From Ectocarpus siliculosus (lineage: Eukaryota > Sar > Phaeophyceae > Ectocarpales > Ectocarpaceae), in contig FN649757.1 in NCBI GenBank assembly GCA_000310025.1, positions 851,514-915,513 on the forward strand: a stretch of 64,000 bases of DNA, in the 5' to 3' direction. A model generated the notes under the pieces. It was not told where the DNA came from, made no database searches, and saw only the letters and a program-made list of their open reading frames with translations. The position numbers and the translations under genes are program-made. Shown piece after piece: positions 54,955-63,599 of the stretch; position 1 is the stretch's first letter; each line of letters starts with the position of its first letter.

Positions 54955-55110
54955 CCGATAGAGAACGCGCCCGAACTTGAGAACCTCTATTTTTTTTAGT
55001 TTCGGCCGAGGCTAGGGTCATGCTACGAATGGTTTTAGTGTAAGGGTTCTTAACCGAGCTCACAAATGGTGCTCAAGTTTCTTATTGTATTGTTTTGTTT
55101 TGGGCTCAAT
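54955..55110 (+). repeat. Dispersed repeat, copy 2 of the pair with 36670-36850
   Basis: AGAACGCGCCCG, GAGAACCTCTATT, GGCCGAGGCTAGGGTCATG, then the shared GCTACGAATG, TAGTGTA and CGAGCTCACAAATGG blocks. It directly follows MITE-like copy 1. Confidence 0.65.
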
Positions 55111-55395
55111 CTCTTAACTTTTAAAGTGCCGGCGCGTTCTGTAACAACGCGGCGAGACAATGATCAGAAGCTGGTAAAAAATAATGCCGTGGGATGTCTC
55201 TGGATGAATTTGAATTGTTCTGATATTTGTTGTGCTGTTTTTTGTTTGCATTGTCCGGCAGTAGCCCCGCAGGGTAGTGGCAGCGGCGGCGGCGCGGCGA
55301 AGACAGGGTCCCGTGTTGGTCCTGCTGGAGGATGTGGAAGGTTTCGACAAGCAGGTCCGTGCGTGCATGTCTTTTTCATATTTTCTTCGGGGTAC

Positions 55396-55585
55396 CGTAG
55401 GTTGCGTAAGATTTTCAAAGCTTCATTACTCCACGACGAAGAGGATACTGAAATCAAAGGATACGTTGTCGGAAAGCTCTCGACGAGACGGTTCCAACGC
55501 CGCCATTTTTTCCTGCCGAGTTTCGAACTTTGATATCGGGCCAGGGGGTGTGATATCCTATGCAACGTACGGTATTTACTGTTTC
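55396..55585. repeat. MITE-like element, copy 2
   Basis: Starts GTAGGTTGCGTAAGATTTTC with AAAGCTT and CTCCACGACGAAGAGG. The centre is CTCGACGAGACGGTTCCAACG, the reverse complement of the GGCGTTGGAACC centre of copy 1. It ends GGGGGTGTGATATCC, then GCAACGTACGGTA. Ends are mirror images: GTAGGTTGC against GCAACGTAC. Confidence 0.65.
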
Positions 55586-55599
55586 GCTGCTGCTTGTTA

Positions 55600-56020
55600 G
55601 AGTTTGAGGGTGCGTTTCGTTTGGCGTGCATTTGAAAACGACATACAGCCAAACCTTGGTTGAGGACACACACGCCTGATTTTTTGCTGAAATAGTGCCC
55701 GTAAGCCTGGGAAGTGTCCTCAACGTTGATACCCCTCCTTGTGTTGTACATTCTGCGAGCCACCGTGCCTGTGAAAAAAAAATGTCCTAAACCGAGGGAT
55801 ACGAATGTACCTGAGACGTATGTAGCACTCGTTTGCCCAACGCTTTCGGTGGTCTTCCTCGAAGGTGCGGACGGTTTTTGTACAAGGTAGTCATACGGGA
55901 AGAACGACCGCTGTCCACGCACAGGGTTTTCCACACGCGTGTGTTTTCGTGTTGATCTGAGGACTGCGTTTGTTTGACACCTGGTGTTGAACCGTAAGTC
56001 GTGCTGCTGTAGAGACGACC
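55600..56020. other. Unassigned DNA, no gene recognised
   Basis: A long minus-strand open stretch crosses here (to 55164) but spans MITE-like copy 2 and has no motif, so it is judged fortuitous. Confidence 0.4.
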
Positions 56021-56027
56021 CGCCAAT

Positions 56028-56531
56028 ATGAACAACGCCCAGCGAAAGAGAGTGAGCACGCTGTGCGGAGCAATCAAGCGGAGCATTGAGAGGCTCCGGC
56101 ATGTGACACGTATCAGACGCCGTAGATCGGTGTCAAGACCTACTCCACCGAAACAACATCCAGGTCTCTCATCCTCAGAAAATGTTGCCAATCGCGGCGC
56201 TGAATCGGTATTAAAAAAAACACGGTTTGTCCGGGATCTCCTGAACGTGCTGGCAGCCTCCCTGCAAGAGCCAACGTGTTCAGCGGAAGACCGAGGGCAC
56301 CGCCAATCGGTTAGGGGACACCGTGAATCGATTAGGGGGTACCGTGACAAAGTTCGGAAGGGCGCTTCCGTTGGTGTTGGTGGGGTCGTGCTGAGAACAT
56401 GGAACATGGCTGGTGGAGATGGTTGTGCTGGTGGTGTTTCCGATGTTGTTGCTGCTGCTGCACTTGTAGGTGCCGATGTTGTTGTTGCTGTTGGTGGTGG
56501 TGACCAAGGGAGAGTCGGACCACTACTGTAG
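56028..56531 (+). CDS. Candidate basic protein of 167 residues
   Basis: An ATG (AATATGAAC) opens a frame with a strongly basic N-terminus (RHVTRIRRRRSVSRP), a mixed middle and then three adjacent Arg-rich units, RGHRQSVRGHRESIRGYRDK. These are encoded by diverged 24-base repeats of the type GGGGNACCGTGAATCG. After about residue 120 the translation becomes Gly/Val/Ala-rich over a GTT/GCT microsatellite, probably beyond any real coding part. A splice donor could end the coding part earlier. No domain is recognised. Confidence 0.28.
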   Translation: MNNAQRKRVSTLCGAIKRSIERLRHVTRIRRRRSVSRPTPPKQHPGLSSSENVANRGAESVLKKTRFVRDLLNVLAASLQEPTCSAEDRGHRQSVRGHRESIRGYRDKVRKGASVGVGGVVLRTWNMAGGDGCAGGVSDVVAAAALVGADVVVAVGGGDQGRVGPLL

Positions 56532-57633
56532 CAGTGTTGTGCCCACCCACCCGTATATGAACAGCGGCGGCCCCCGTATTTGCTAGTGTCGCCATCATCG
56601 ACTTCCTATCGACGTTGGCGGCTGGGTGCCGATACATTCGCGCTGAAAGGTGCAGCAATAGCAGTGGTAGCAGCAGCAGCAGCAGTAGTCGGCGTTTTAC
56701 TGCGATGCTTGCACGAGAATTCGACTTGAGAACCCACAGTACTTAATTTGGATACACAGAAAGCAACAGGTATCGCACCCCACTCCCTCAGTAGCCCGGG
56801 CCGGCGCAAAAATCGGCTTATCTGTCCGTTTCAGCATTTTAGGGGTGCGAGGCTGGTCTCTCGACTACGGCATGCGTTTTACATGAGTACCCTCTCCTCA
56901 GTACCGCGTTGCCCCATTCCCCCCGCCCCGGTGTTTGCCATCGGGGTGGGGTTTTCGTCGCTTGGCAGCGATGTTGTAAAACAAGCCGATCGCACGGCAA
57001 CCAGGTTACCGTTTTCTTTTGCCTTTGTTTTTTTGTTTGCGGTGACCATGAATGGTGGTCAAGTAGATTATGTTGCGCGGGGTCGAGAACCCTCACTTCA
57101 CGCAATGGGGATAACCGCACTACGTTGTGTTAAATTGGTGAAGCACCCTCGAGGCAGTTACACGGTGCTTACAACTGTCTCTGGAAGTGAAAGCACCAGA
57201 AAATAAAGTAAGTCGCACGCACGCAGCTGTCATCCGTACGCAGGGAAGTAAGCACAAGATGCCGAACACCCTTAGCAGGATGCAGCGCACCCTTCAGGCG
57301 ACTCGCCGAACACCTCACGGCGCTTCGCGCTTGGTAGTGTGAGAGCCTGGTTCGGTGAAAACCCGGCGTGCTCCGCCCCGGCAAAGGTCTAACGACAACG
57401 GCATGCACGACTATGAGTACACCCCCCCTTGATCGTAAGCAGCAGCAGCACTCGATGTTTTGCGGTGTTACTTGCACAATAATTCGACATGCATACAAAA
57501 GCTGAAGACTTCATCTTGCATATTCCACGCAACATTATCCCCGCCCCCCCTCCTCTCAATACTGTTTGTGGTGCCACCCCTCCCTTCTTTTTGTTACAAC
57601 TTGGAAAACTCGTGTCGTTGGCACTCGCACAAC

Positions 57634-57792
57634 ATGACGCAGGCGCGCGTTGAATTTCCGATGGACAGGCTTTTTTCGTCCGCGGTGAGGCAGCTATCTC
57701 CGGAGAACTTCCACCTCCCGTCGTCCGTGGAGTACGTCGCCTCGCTCGACGAGGAGATATTGGTTAAGGTGCGGAACAGCAAGGCGAAGTGA
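57634..57792 (+). CDS. Candidate small ORF of 52 residues
   Basis: ATG in a CACAACATGACG context, stop TGA at 57790. GC-rich third positions and a balanced composition (VEFPMDRLFSSAVRQLSPEN and VEYVASLDEEILVKVRN) make it more gene-like than its surroundings. AAG followed by GTGCGG near 57767 could be a splice donor, so it may be a first exon. No membrane segment or signal peptide, and no family recognised. Confidence 0.33.
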   Translation: MTQARVEFPMDRLFSSAVRQLSPENFHLPSSVEYVASLDEEILVKVRNSKAK

Positions 57793-57837
57793 GAAGGGTC
57801 GGGATATCTTACCTTTTTTGGCCGTGTACCAGAGAAG

Positions 57838-57900
57838 GCGGAGAGATGGCACCCCCCCCTAGACCAATGTTCAAAGCTTGCATGTTCCACAACCCCGATT
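57838..57900 (+). repeat. MITE-like half element
   Basis: GGAGAGATGGCACCCCCCC, then TAGACCAATGTTCAAAGCTT and TTCCACAACC match one arm of the element at 62770-62997 and the ACCGATTTTCAAAGCT arm at 58305. No mirrored arm was found. Confidence 0.45.
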
Positions 57901-58268
57901 GTACCAACAACACAGACGGTAATCTTGGAACATCTCATCAAGGGCTTGCTGTAGACGGATGGGGCTCTCTTCTCACCCCCTTGGCTGTGTACGATGCTAA
58001 CTTACGGCTGCTTGCCACGCACTGGTCCACCTTCTTCTTTTTTTTCCGGCCATTTCGAGTCGATAGGTTTGTTGCAGACCGGGCCGGCTGTTGTCTTGAA
58101 TGAAGGCGAAAACAGTATCTTGGTCATGTTCAACCCATGAAAAACCCGTCCCGTGGTACGTACAGCGCCGGCTGCCGGTGTGGATGGGATGCCGCTTGCT
58201 CTCTTGGATGAAGGCGACCATCGACGACACTCACCCCTCTCTGGGGATGTTCACCCGCCAGGTACGAT

Positions 58269-58501
58269 GACATGGTACCGCAGGTGACACCAGATGCCAC
58301 ACCGACCTGACCGATTTTCAAAGCTCGACTGCACCACAGTAAAAAAGTAGCGGCGGCGGAAACGGCGGCGTTGCAACCGTCTCGTCGAGATTTTTCGAAA
58401 ACGTAAAATTTGATTTTGGCATTCTCTTCGTCGTGAAGTATTCGAGCTTTGAGAATCGGTGCAGGGGGTATGGTATCTTGCGTCACCTACGGTAACCATG
58501 G
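58269..58501. repeat. MITE-like element, best-preserved copy (about 228 bp)
   Basis: Left end CATGGTACCGCAGGTGACAC; right end GTCACCTACGGTAACCATG. The inner arms ACCGATTTTCAAAGCTCGA and TTCGAGCTTTGAGAATCGGT mirror each other, giving terminal inverted repeats of about 55 bp with mismatches. The centre holds GCGGCGGAAACGGCGGCG and a GTCTCGTCGAGA palindrome. No ORF. It is non-autonomous; the superfamily is not evident because no target duplication could be fixed. Confidence 0.75.
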
Positions 58502-58518
58502 TGCGGTCGTTCGGCGTG

Positions 58519-58730
58519 CTAGCGTAGGTTGCATAAGATGTCGCAAATGCTGGACCGATTTTCGAAGCTGGGTTCCTCGGCAGGAAAAACAGTGAAGGTG
58601 CCGAGAATTGCGGCGTTGGAATCGTCTCGTGCAGACCTTTCCGAAAACTTACATTTGATTTCGACATTTTCTTCGTCGTGGAGTATTTGAGCTTTGAAAA
58701 TCGGTCCAGAGGGGGTGGTATCTTACACTG
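58519..58730. repeat. MITE-like element, copy 4
   Basis: GTAGGTTGCATAAGATGTCGC, then GGACCGATTTTCGAAGCT on the left. The right side reads AGCTTTGAAAATCGGTCCAG, then GGGGGTGGTATCTTAC. Arms of about 40 bp mirror each other. It lies only 18 bp after the previous copy. Confidence 0.7.
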
Positions 58731-58820
58731 TCGTGTCCTCACCATCGCCAGTATCCGGTCAGCACGATCGCGAGAATTCATCGTCCCCGAAACAAACCCG
58801 CAGGGTTGACGTTCAATGTT

Positions 58821-58955
58821 TCGTTGTTGCTGCTGATGTTGTCGTCACATTAAAAAACGTTCCGTTCTCTCTACCCAGTACGTTCTTCTGTCCGTACTAG
58901 TGTAACAATTGACGCGGTCGATTCACGTAGTCACAGGCAAACTTGCCCAAACAAT
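58821..58955 (+). repeat. (GTT)n-headed dispersed repeat, copy 4
   Basis: GTTGTTGCTGCTGATGTTGTC, then CACATTAAAAAACGTTCCG, CTCTCTACCCAGTACG, CTGTCCGTACTAGTGTAAC, GACGCGGTCGATTCACG and GTCACAGGCAAACTT. It aligns over about 130 bases with the reverse copy at 63455-63597. Confidence 0.7.
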
Positions 58956-59044
58956 GTATACGAAAATATAATGGACCCGAAGAGTCCGCAAGTGAATAGA
59001 AATCAACCACAGGTTTATTGTTTTTCTTTCGAATTGCAATTTTT

Positions 59045-59620
59045 GCATAATTTTTTTCTCTTCACACGCGGGGAAGAGTGAGAAACCACACTGACAGAAC
59101 ATGTTTCCTGCAGACTCCCTCTGCGCCTGTCCTACCGTGTCTCTGTCCCTCAGTACTACTGTCTCTGTCTCTTCCCTAAGAAAACAGCCCGGGGTTTCTC
59201 TTTCCACCGGAGTGGGGAACTCTTTCTACTGTACGGAACCGTTGACTGGAAAATTATAAAGAAAAAGAAGAGGAAATAAGAGGAAAGCAGAGGGAAAAAA
59301 GAGAAAGACACAAAACAAAACATACGCCGGAACCACAACGTAGCGACAAACAAAAAAGCGCAAGACAACACGAAACGGAACGCCCGAGACAACAAAGGCA
59401 CGTCATCGCTCGTGGGGGATTTTGTGCAATGGTGCAGTGACGGGGGGGGAGACTGGTCAATGAAGGGCTTCAATCCGGCACAGCGTTTCGCGCCACTCGG
59501 TCCGCCTCTTATCATTTTCTGTCTTCCCACGCCGTCTCGTCCGTCTGCTCCCCCCCGCCCGTCCCATTGAATGTTGCTGTATCCGTGCTGTTGCCGGGCT
59601 TGTTGTTTCGTTTGAGCGTT
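59045..59620. other. Probable 3' flank of the LINE fragment, no gene
   Basis: Low-complexity purine-rich DNA (59260-59400) follows the LINE stop codon on the minus strand. It may include the element's 3' untranslated region, but no poly-A end or target duplication could be fixed. Confidence 0.35.
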
Positions 59621-59625
59621 CGTTG

Positions 59626-60420
59626 TCAGCTAGCCTCTTCTTCATCCTTGTTCCAGGCGGTCATGAACCTCTTTGGTCCCTGCAGTACCCTCGTATGCCA
59701 CGGTACACTTCCCTCTATCTTCGCTGCTTCCATCCAAGTTGTTTGGGGGACTCCGAAGGCACATGGCTTGGTGTCCGTAGATCCGTGCTCTGCCTCGAAC
59801 ATCTTAAGGTCCTCCTTCAGGTATACTGTATCTACCAGTTTTGTTCCGGGTCCCCCCTGCCTGGGCCCTCCTCCCCCACCAGCTCGCCAAGCATAAACCG
59901 TTTCGGGAATCGCCCGTTTGGCTGTCTTGCCAATGCTTCCGCGAGCAGCAGGCGCCGTTGCCGAACAGTGGTCTTCACGCTCTGGCACCCTACCGTCTTC
60001 AGGTTCTGGGCGCAGGAAAGCTGCCGGTAGGTGCCCTTCTTGCGTTGGTATCCGGTGACTCGCAGGAGCAGCAGTGCCCCTATTGCCTCGGCCTGGAGCA
60101 GGCGAGGCTTGAATCGGAACGGTGCTCTCGGCCTGTCGAAGAGCCCCCGGCCATATCTCCTGACGCACGCCCACGCTGTTCTGCTCCGGTAATTGATCTC
60201 CCGGGTGAAGTTGCCATGTTCGTTGACGAGGCCATGTAGGTACCGGAACTTAGCCTCCTGGGCGTACCTCTGCCCTGCTGCCTCGATGATCAGCGGTGGC
60301 GGCGGGGGGGACGGTGGTGTTGGCTCCCTCTCCTTGACGCGCATTAGGAACGTCTTCGTCTTCTTCTCCGATACCGTGAGCCCGAACTCCCCGAACACCT
60401 CCACGATGACGGCCATCAGT
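59626..60420 (-). pseudogene. 5'-truncated LINE: RT C-terminal part
   Basis: Minus strand, starting abruptly near 60420 inside the RT with EFGLTVSEKKTKTF. It goes on through AAGQRYAQEAKFRYLHGLV, REINYRSRTAWACVRRYG, KPRLLQAEAIGALL and RRLLLAEALARQ. The blocks are typical of the LINE region after the FADD motif. A frameshift near 59835 (PEQNW in one frame, VDTVYLKEDLKMF in the next) precedes a Trp-containing end, FMTAWNKDEEEAS. The start abuts GATAACCATGG, an end-like word of the MITE family. It differs from the LINE at 14.9-18.7 kb. The strong 5' truncation is normal for LINE copies. Confidence 0.75.
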
Positions 60421-60526
60421 GATCACACGATAACCATGGTATGGTCGTTTGCCGGTCTCAGGTTATCACCAGCATAATCGTGACTGCCATCATCATCTAC
60501 GAAAACCTCTGACCCGCCGGGTGCGA

Positions 60527-60725
60527 TACCGTAAGAGGCAGACAGGTGATTGCTCCACCACGAAGGGGGTGCGGGAATTGCCCGATGCGTCTGCGGAAAG
60601 CCCTCGACGGGATGTTTACAAAACGAATATTCTTACTGCTGACACAAGCTTGGTTGTGTAGCAATGGAGCTTTGAAAGCCGCTCTAGGAGGGGTGCCGTC
60701 TCTCCGCGTCTTACGGTACATGATC
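60527..60725. repeat. MITE-like element, copy 5
   Basis: GATACCGTAAGAGGCAG on the left and GGGGTGCCGTCTC, then GTCTTACGGTACATG on the right are mirror images (CCGTAAGA against TCTTACGG). The centre keeps AGCCCTCGACGGGATG and GGAGCTTTGAAAGC. Confidence 0.6.
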
Positions 60726-60839
60726 AGCAACATGTGGTCGTTGGTCATTGACCGTGTATCGTGTCATCACTAACATCGTCCTGACTATCATCGACATCTC
60801 CGAACGACCCCTTCTTTGTGGCTAAAGGGCCGGGTGTGA

Positions 60840-61050
60840 CGACGTGATAACCATGGTGCCGCCGTTTGCCGTACTTTATAATGTCATCACCATCGCCAAA
60901 TACCGCCGCGATTATGCATCATTGCCGCACGTCGTGTTGCCATGTAAGGTGTGATAGCATGAAAACCCAGCATGTGGTCGTTGGGCGTTTATCGTACTCG
61001 TGTCACCACTAGCACCATCTATGACTATCATCTCCGACAAAATGCCTCGA
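60840..61050. repeat. Further MITE-end-like words
   Basis: GTGATAACCATGGTGCCG, then CGTTTGCCGTACTT and GTCATCACCATCG (60845-60895), echoed at 60420-60490 and loosely at 60968-61015. They look like outer ends of the MITE-like family or a second repeat into which it inserts. Confidence 0.4.
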
Positions 61051-61981
61051 GTGTGTATTTCTGTCAAACATACAGTGTTTCTAACGAAGACTTATTAGTT
61101 GAGGTTGAAACACATACGCAATGGCAGTAGTCGAAGCACCTACTTTCGTTGGTCAGGTGATTATCGCGGTCGATGCTATGGTGTCCTCCTACCTTGCTTG
61201 TTAAGTTGTCTTGACCACTGCGACTACCGTCAGTGGTGTTGTTTTAAGATTTCGCTTTTCGGTGGTGTTTTTTTCTCAGGGTTCGGTCAGTTACAAGTGT
61301 GTGTGTGTGTTTTTTTTTTTCGTGCTCATGTCCAAGGCTCTATTGTCTGTATTTTTCGTTCATGTTGCGATGAAATTGGCAGCGCTAGAAGGCACATGTT
61401 CGAAATCTTTTCAACGTGTTGTGTTTTCTTTTTTTTCTGTCTTTGTTGTGTCCAGGTGATCGTTGCCGCCTTCCTGAACTTCAACCGCCCGGCGAGCTAA
61501 CTCTGCTTTCCGCCCCTGGCCCTGGACGTATGCACATACGGTGGGGGGCTCCGTGGACCCGTACAATGGCATGACCTGTATAGCCAACCAAAATTTTCCT
61601 TCCGTCAGCCAATCATAGTTATGCAAGCTTCGTCCTTCGTCCTTTTCATTTTATGCAGGTCCTCCTTTTTGCCAATGACCAATCACAGCCTCCCGGTCAT
61701 CAGCCAATCAGCAACGAGCAGGTGACCGACCTATCGCCTTCCACCCGTTAACCAATCAGATTGAAGCAAGTGTCATTGGTCCTTCCTTTTGCACGTGTTC
61801 AACCATAGCTTTCCGCCCGTCAGCCCATCGAATTACAGCAAACGTGGGCCCTTTCTTTTCGTTTTACAGATGACCAACCACAACCTTCCTCCCGTCAGCC
61901 AATCAGATCAAAGCAACCGTGGGCCGGTGCTTTTCGTTTTTCAGATGACCAACCACAGCCTTCTGGCCATCAGCCAATCAG

Positions 61982-62289
61982 ACCGGTCGCCCCGGTGGTC
62001 TGGTTGGTATCCGCGGAACCTTACAGAGGTCAGGTCAGGGGTTCGAATCCCGGCGTAAGCGAGCTTTTCTTGCAAAGTGAGTTTTTCTCTCGCTTCCGCT
62101 CCTGGATAGCGCCAGTTCGTGTGTACACAGAGGGAAGAGAGTGCTGAACTCTTCTCGCATTCAAAATCGACGGCAAAGTACCGCAGGAGGGGAGGGTAGA
62201 GAGGGGGCTTTTGTGTGTGACCACGGGTTGGAGTAAACGGCACTAGTGCTGTGAGCGCTGATTTGAAGCGAAGATAAAAAAAAAAAAAT
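61982..62289 (+). mobile_element. tRNA-derived SINE-like retroposon, about 308 bp
   Basis: It splits a CCAAT unit: AATCAG occurs at 61976-61981 and again at 62290-62295 as a short target duplication. It has an A-box-like word (TGGTCTGGTTGG, 61996-62007) and a perfect B-box GGTTCGAATCC (62040-62050) 33 bases after it, both near the left end. It ends in a run of 13 A. This is the layout of a tRNA-derived SINE transcribed by RNA polymerase III. The tRNA-like part does not close a proper acceptor or T stem, so it is not a tRNA gene. Confidence 0.72.
61996..62050 (+). promoter_or_regulatory. Internal RNA polymerase III promoter (A and B boxes)
   Basis: A-box-like TGGTCTGGTTGG (one or two departures from the TRGYNNARNNGG consensus) and a B-box GGTTCGAATCC that fits GGTTCGANNCC fully. 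Spacing is that of tRNA genes. Confidence 0.6.
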
Positions 62290-62487
62290 AATCAGGTCGA
62301 AGCAAACATTAGCCCTTCCTTTTCGTTTTTTAGACCACCAACCAAGACCTTTCGCCAACCACGCCCTTTCGCCCGTCGGGCAATCAGATTGGCGCCCTCC
62401 CTTTCCGTTGTGCAGGCGTTCAACCACAGCCAGCCTTCCGCCTGTAGGCCAATCAGATTCATTTGGTCCTTTTTTCATTTTTCTCAG

Positions 62488-62618
62488 GTCCTCCTTGTCA
62501 AACTGCCCCGCCCAAACGATTACCGTGACATACAAGATGGCACAAGACTCCAAGAGCATGCCGGCTAACACGCTCCAGGCGAGCCTATCCGGGGTTCCTG
62601 CAAGGCTCGACCCAACAG
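62488..62618 (+). CDS. Candidate exon, unknown protein (weak)
   Basis: A pyrimidine tract and TTTCTCAG precede an open stretch of 131 bases that ends at ACAG followed by GTTTGTG, a possible donor. It contains an ATG at 62538 (AAGATGGCACAAG) giving MAQDSKSMPANTLQASLSGV. The same pyrimidine-CAG-GTCCTCC word, however, is part of the tandem repeat unit (compare 61650), so the acceptor may be repeat-derived. No function can be given. Confidence 0.22.
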
Positions 62619-62769
62619 GTTTGTGTTTCTCTATTTTCTTTTTATACGTTCTCGACAAAATCTTGTGTTCCTTTTTTTGCGAAAATATGCATGAACACTT
62701 ACTTGTGTGTGTTTATTGTGTTATTGAAAATATACAATAAATCACAGAAAGGTCATTTACCCGTTTGAA

Positions 62770-62997
62770 ATGCACCGTAAGAGTCGCAGATATGGCACCC
62801 CCGTGTTAACGATTATTTTTCGCGTATTTCACCACAACTAGGCGGATGCGAACACCAACCAACAACTCTCAGGAAAGCCCTCGAGAGCTCCCCCAAACTA
62901 CCCTCTTCGGCAGTGGTACCACCCTGGTTGTGGAGAAATATGCTATTGAAAAACGCCAACACGGGGGTGCCATCTCTCCGATTCTTTCGGTAACCAC
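62770..62997. repeat. MITE-like element, copy 6 (about 228 bp, long TIRs)
   Basis: The left arm GCACCGTAAGAGTCGCAG, then ATATGGCACCCCCGTGTT, ATTATTTTTCGCG and TATTTCACCACAAC mirrors the right arm over about 70 bp. On the complement the right arm reads GGTTACCGAAAGAATCGGAG, then AGATGGCACCCCCGTGTT, TTTTTCAATAGC and TATTTCTCCACAACC. The overall length equals that of the copy at 58269, and the GGT(T)ACCGTA end is shared. No ORF. Confidence 0.72.
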
Positions 62998-63063
62998 AGT
63001 CGAAAGGGATGTGCTCACGTCTTTCCAGTGGTGGAGGGAAACCTGCTGGACGCTGGGTTTATT

Positions 63064-63220
<157 letters not shown>

Positions 63221-63224
63221 TTTG

Positions 63225-63300
63225 ATGCTTGTGTTGGCGCAACACAAACATCAACGACAATATGCTTGGGTTGGCGCCAACACAAAGATCAACGACAACA
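63225..63300. repeat. Tandem duplication of a GTTGGCGC(C)AACACAAA unit
   Basis: GTTGGCGCAACACAAACATC and GTTGGCGCCAACACAAAGATC, each followed by AACGACAA, lie about 40 bases apart, followed by an ACAAACAC-rich tail. Confidence 0.8.
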
Positions 63301-63389
63301 CAAAACAAAAAACACAAACACAAACAACAATGCCAACAGTTGGTGGGTTGCGCTGTATGATTTTGTTGTTCGGCATCCTTGATGAGTTC

Positions 63390-63420
63390 TCTCTCTCTCT
63401 CTCTCTCTCTCCCTCTCTTT
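63390..63420. repeat. (CT)n microsatellite
   Basis: About 12 CT units, then CCCTCTCTTTT. Confidence 0.9.
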
Positions 63421-63454
63421 TGCGTTTTTTGCCGGCTATACCTTTTTTGGGTAA

Positions 63455-63597
63455 GTTAGCCTGTGACCACGGGAATCGACCCCGTCAAGTGTTAGACTAG
63501 TACGGACAGAAGGTACTGGGCAGAGAGAACGGAACGGTTTTCAGTGTGAAGACACCAACAACACAACAACAAGAACAACAGCAACATTCCTCTTCCT
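63455..63597 (-). repeat. (GTT)n-headed dispersed repeat, copy 5 (reverse)
   Basis: On the minus strand: GTTGCTGTTGTTCTTGTTGTTG, then CTTCACACTGAAAACCGTTCCG, CTCTCTGCCCAGTACC, CTGTCCGTACTAGTCTAACAC, GACGGGGTCGATTCCCGTG and GTCACAGGCTAACTTACCC. The tail contains a B-box-like word with a 5-bp stem (ACGGG, CCCGT). It aligns with copy 4 (58821). Confidence 0.7.
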
Positions 63598-63599
63598 GT

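Larger units (their letters stand above)
61600..62480 (+). repeat. Tandem array of CCAAT-containing units, about 73 bp
   Basis: A unit of about 70-76 bp is repeated at least seven times with divergence. Each unit has a pyrimidine-rich stretch ending in CAG or TAG (for example CTTTTCGTTTTTCAG), then ATGACCAACCACA, CCTTCC, CCGTCAGCCAATCAGAT and AAGCAA. CCAATCA words lie at about 61609, 61678, 61704, 61751, 61900, 61973 and 62448, with variants near 61826 and 62379. A SINE-like insertion (61982-62289) interrupts one unit. Confidence 0.8.

Noticed and set aside
55164-56102. 312-codon minus-strand open frame
   Set aside because: It crosses a MITE-like copy and a dispersed repeat and has no motif or codon bias; open by chance.
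61470-61560. Terminal exon after a strong TTTTCTGTCTTTGTTGTGTCCAG acceptor-like tract
   Set aside because: Three frames are equally open, including one on the minus strand, and no partner donor or motif was found, so I could not support a gene.
63455-63500. tRNA-Val gene on the minus strand (CTAACAC loop and a 5-bp T-arm stem)
   Set aside because: The anticodon stem does not pair and no acceptor or D arm is found; the sequence is part of a dispersed repeat also present at 58900.
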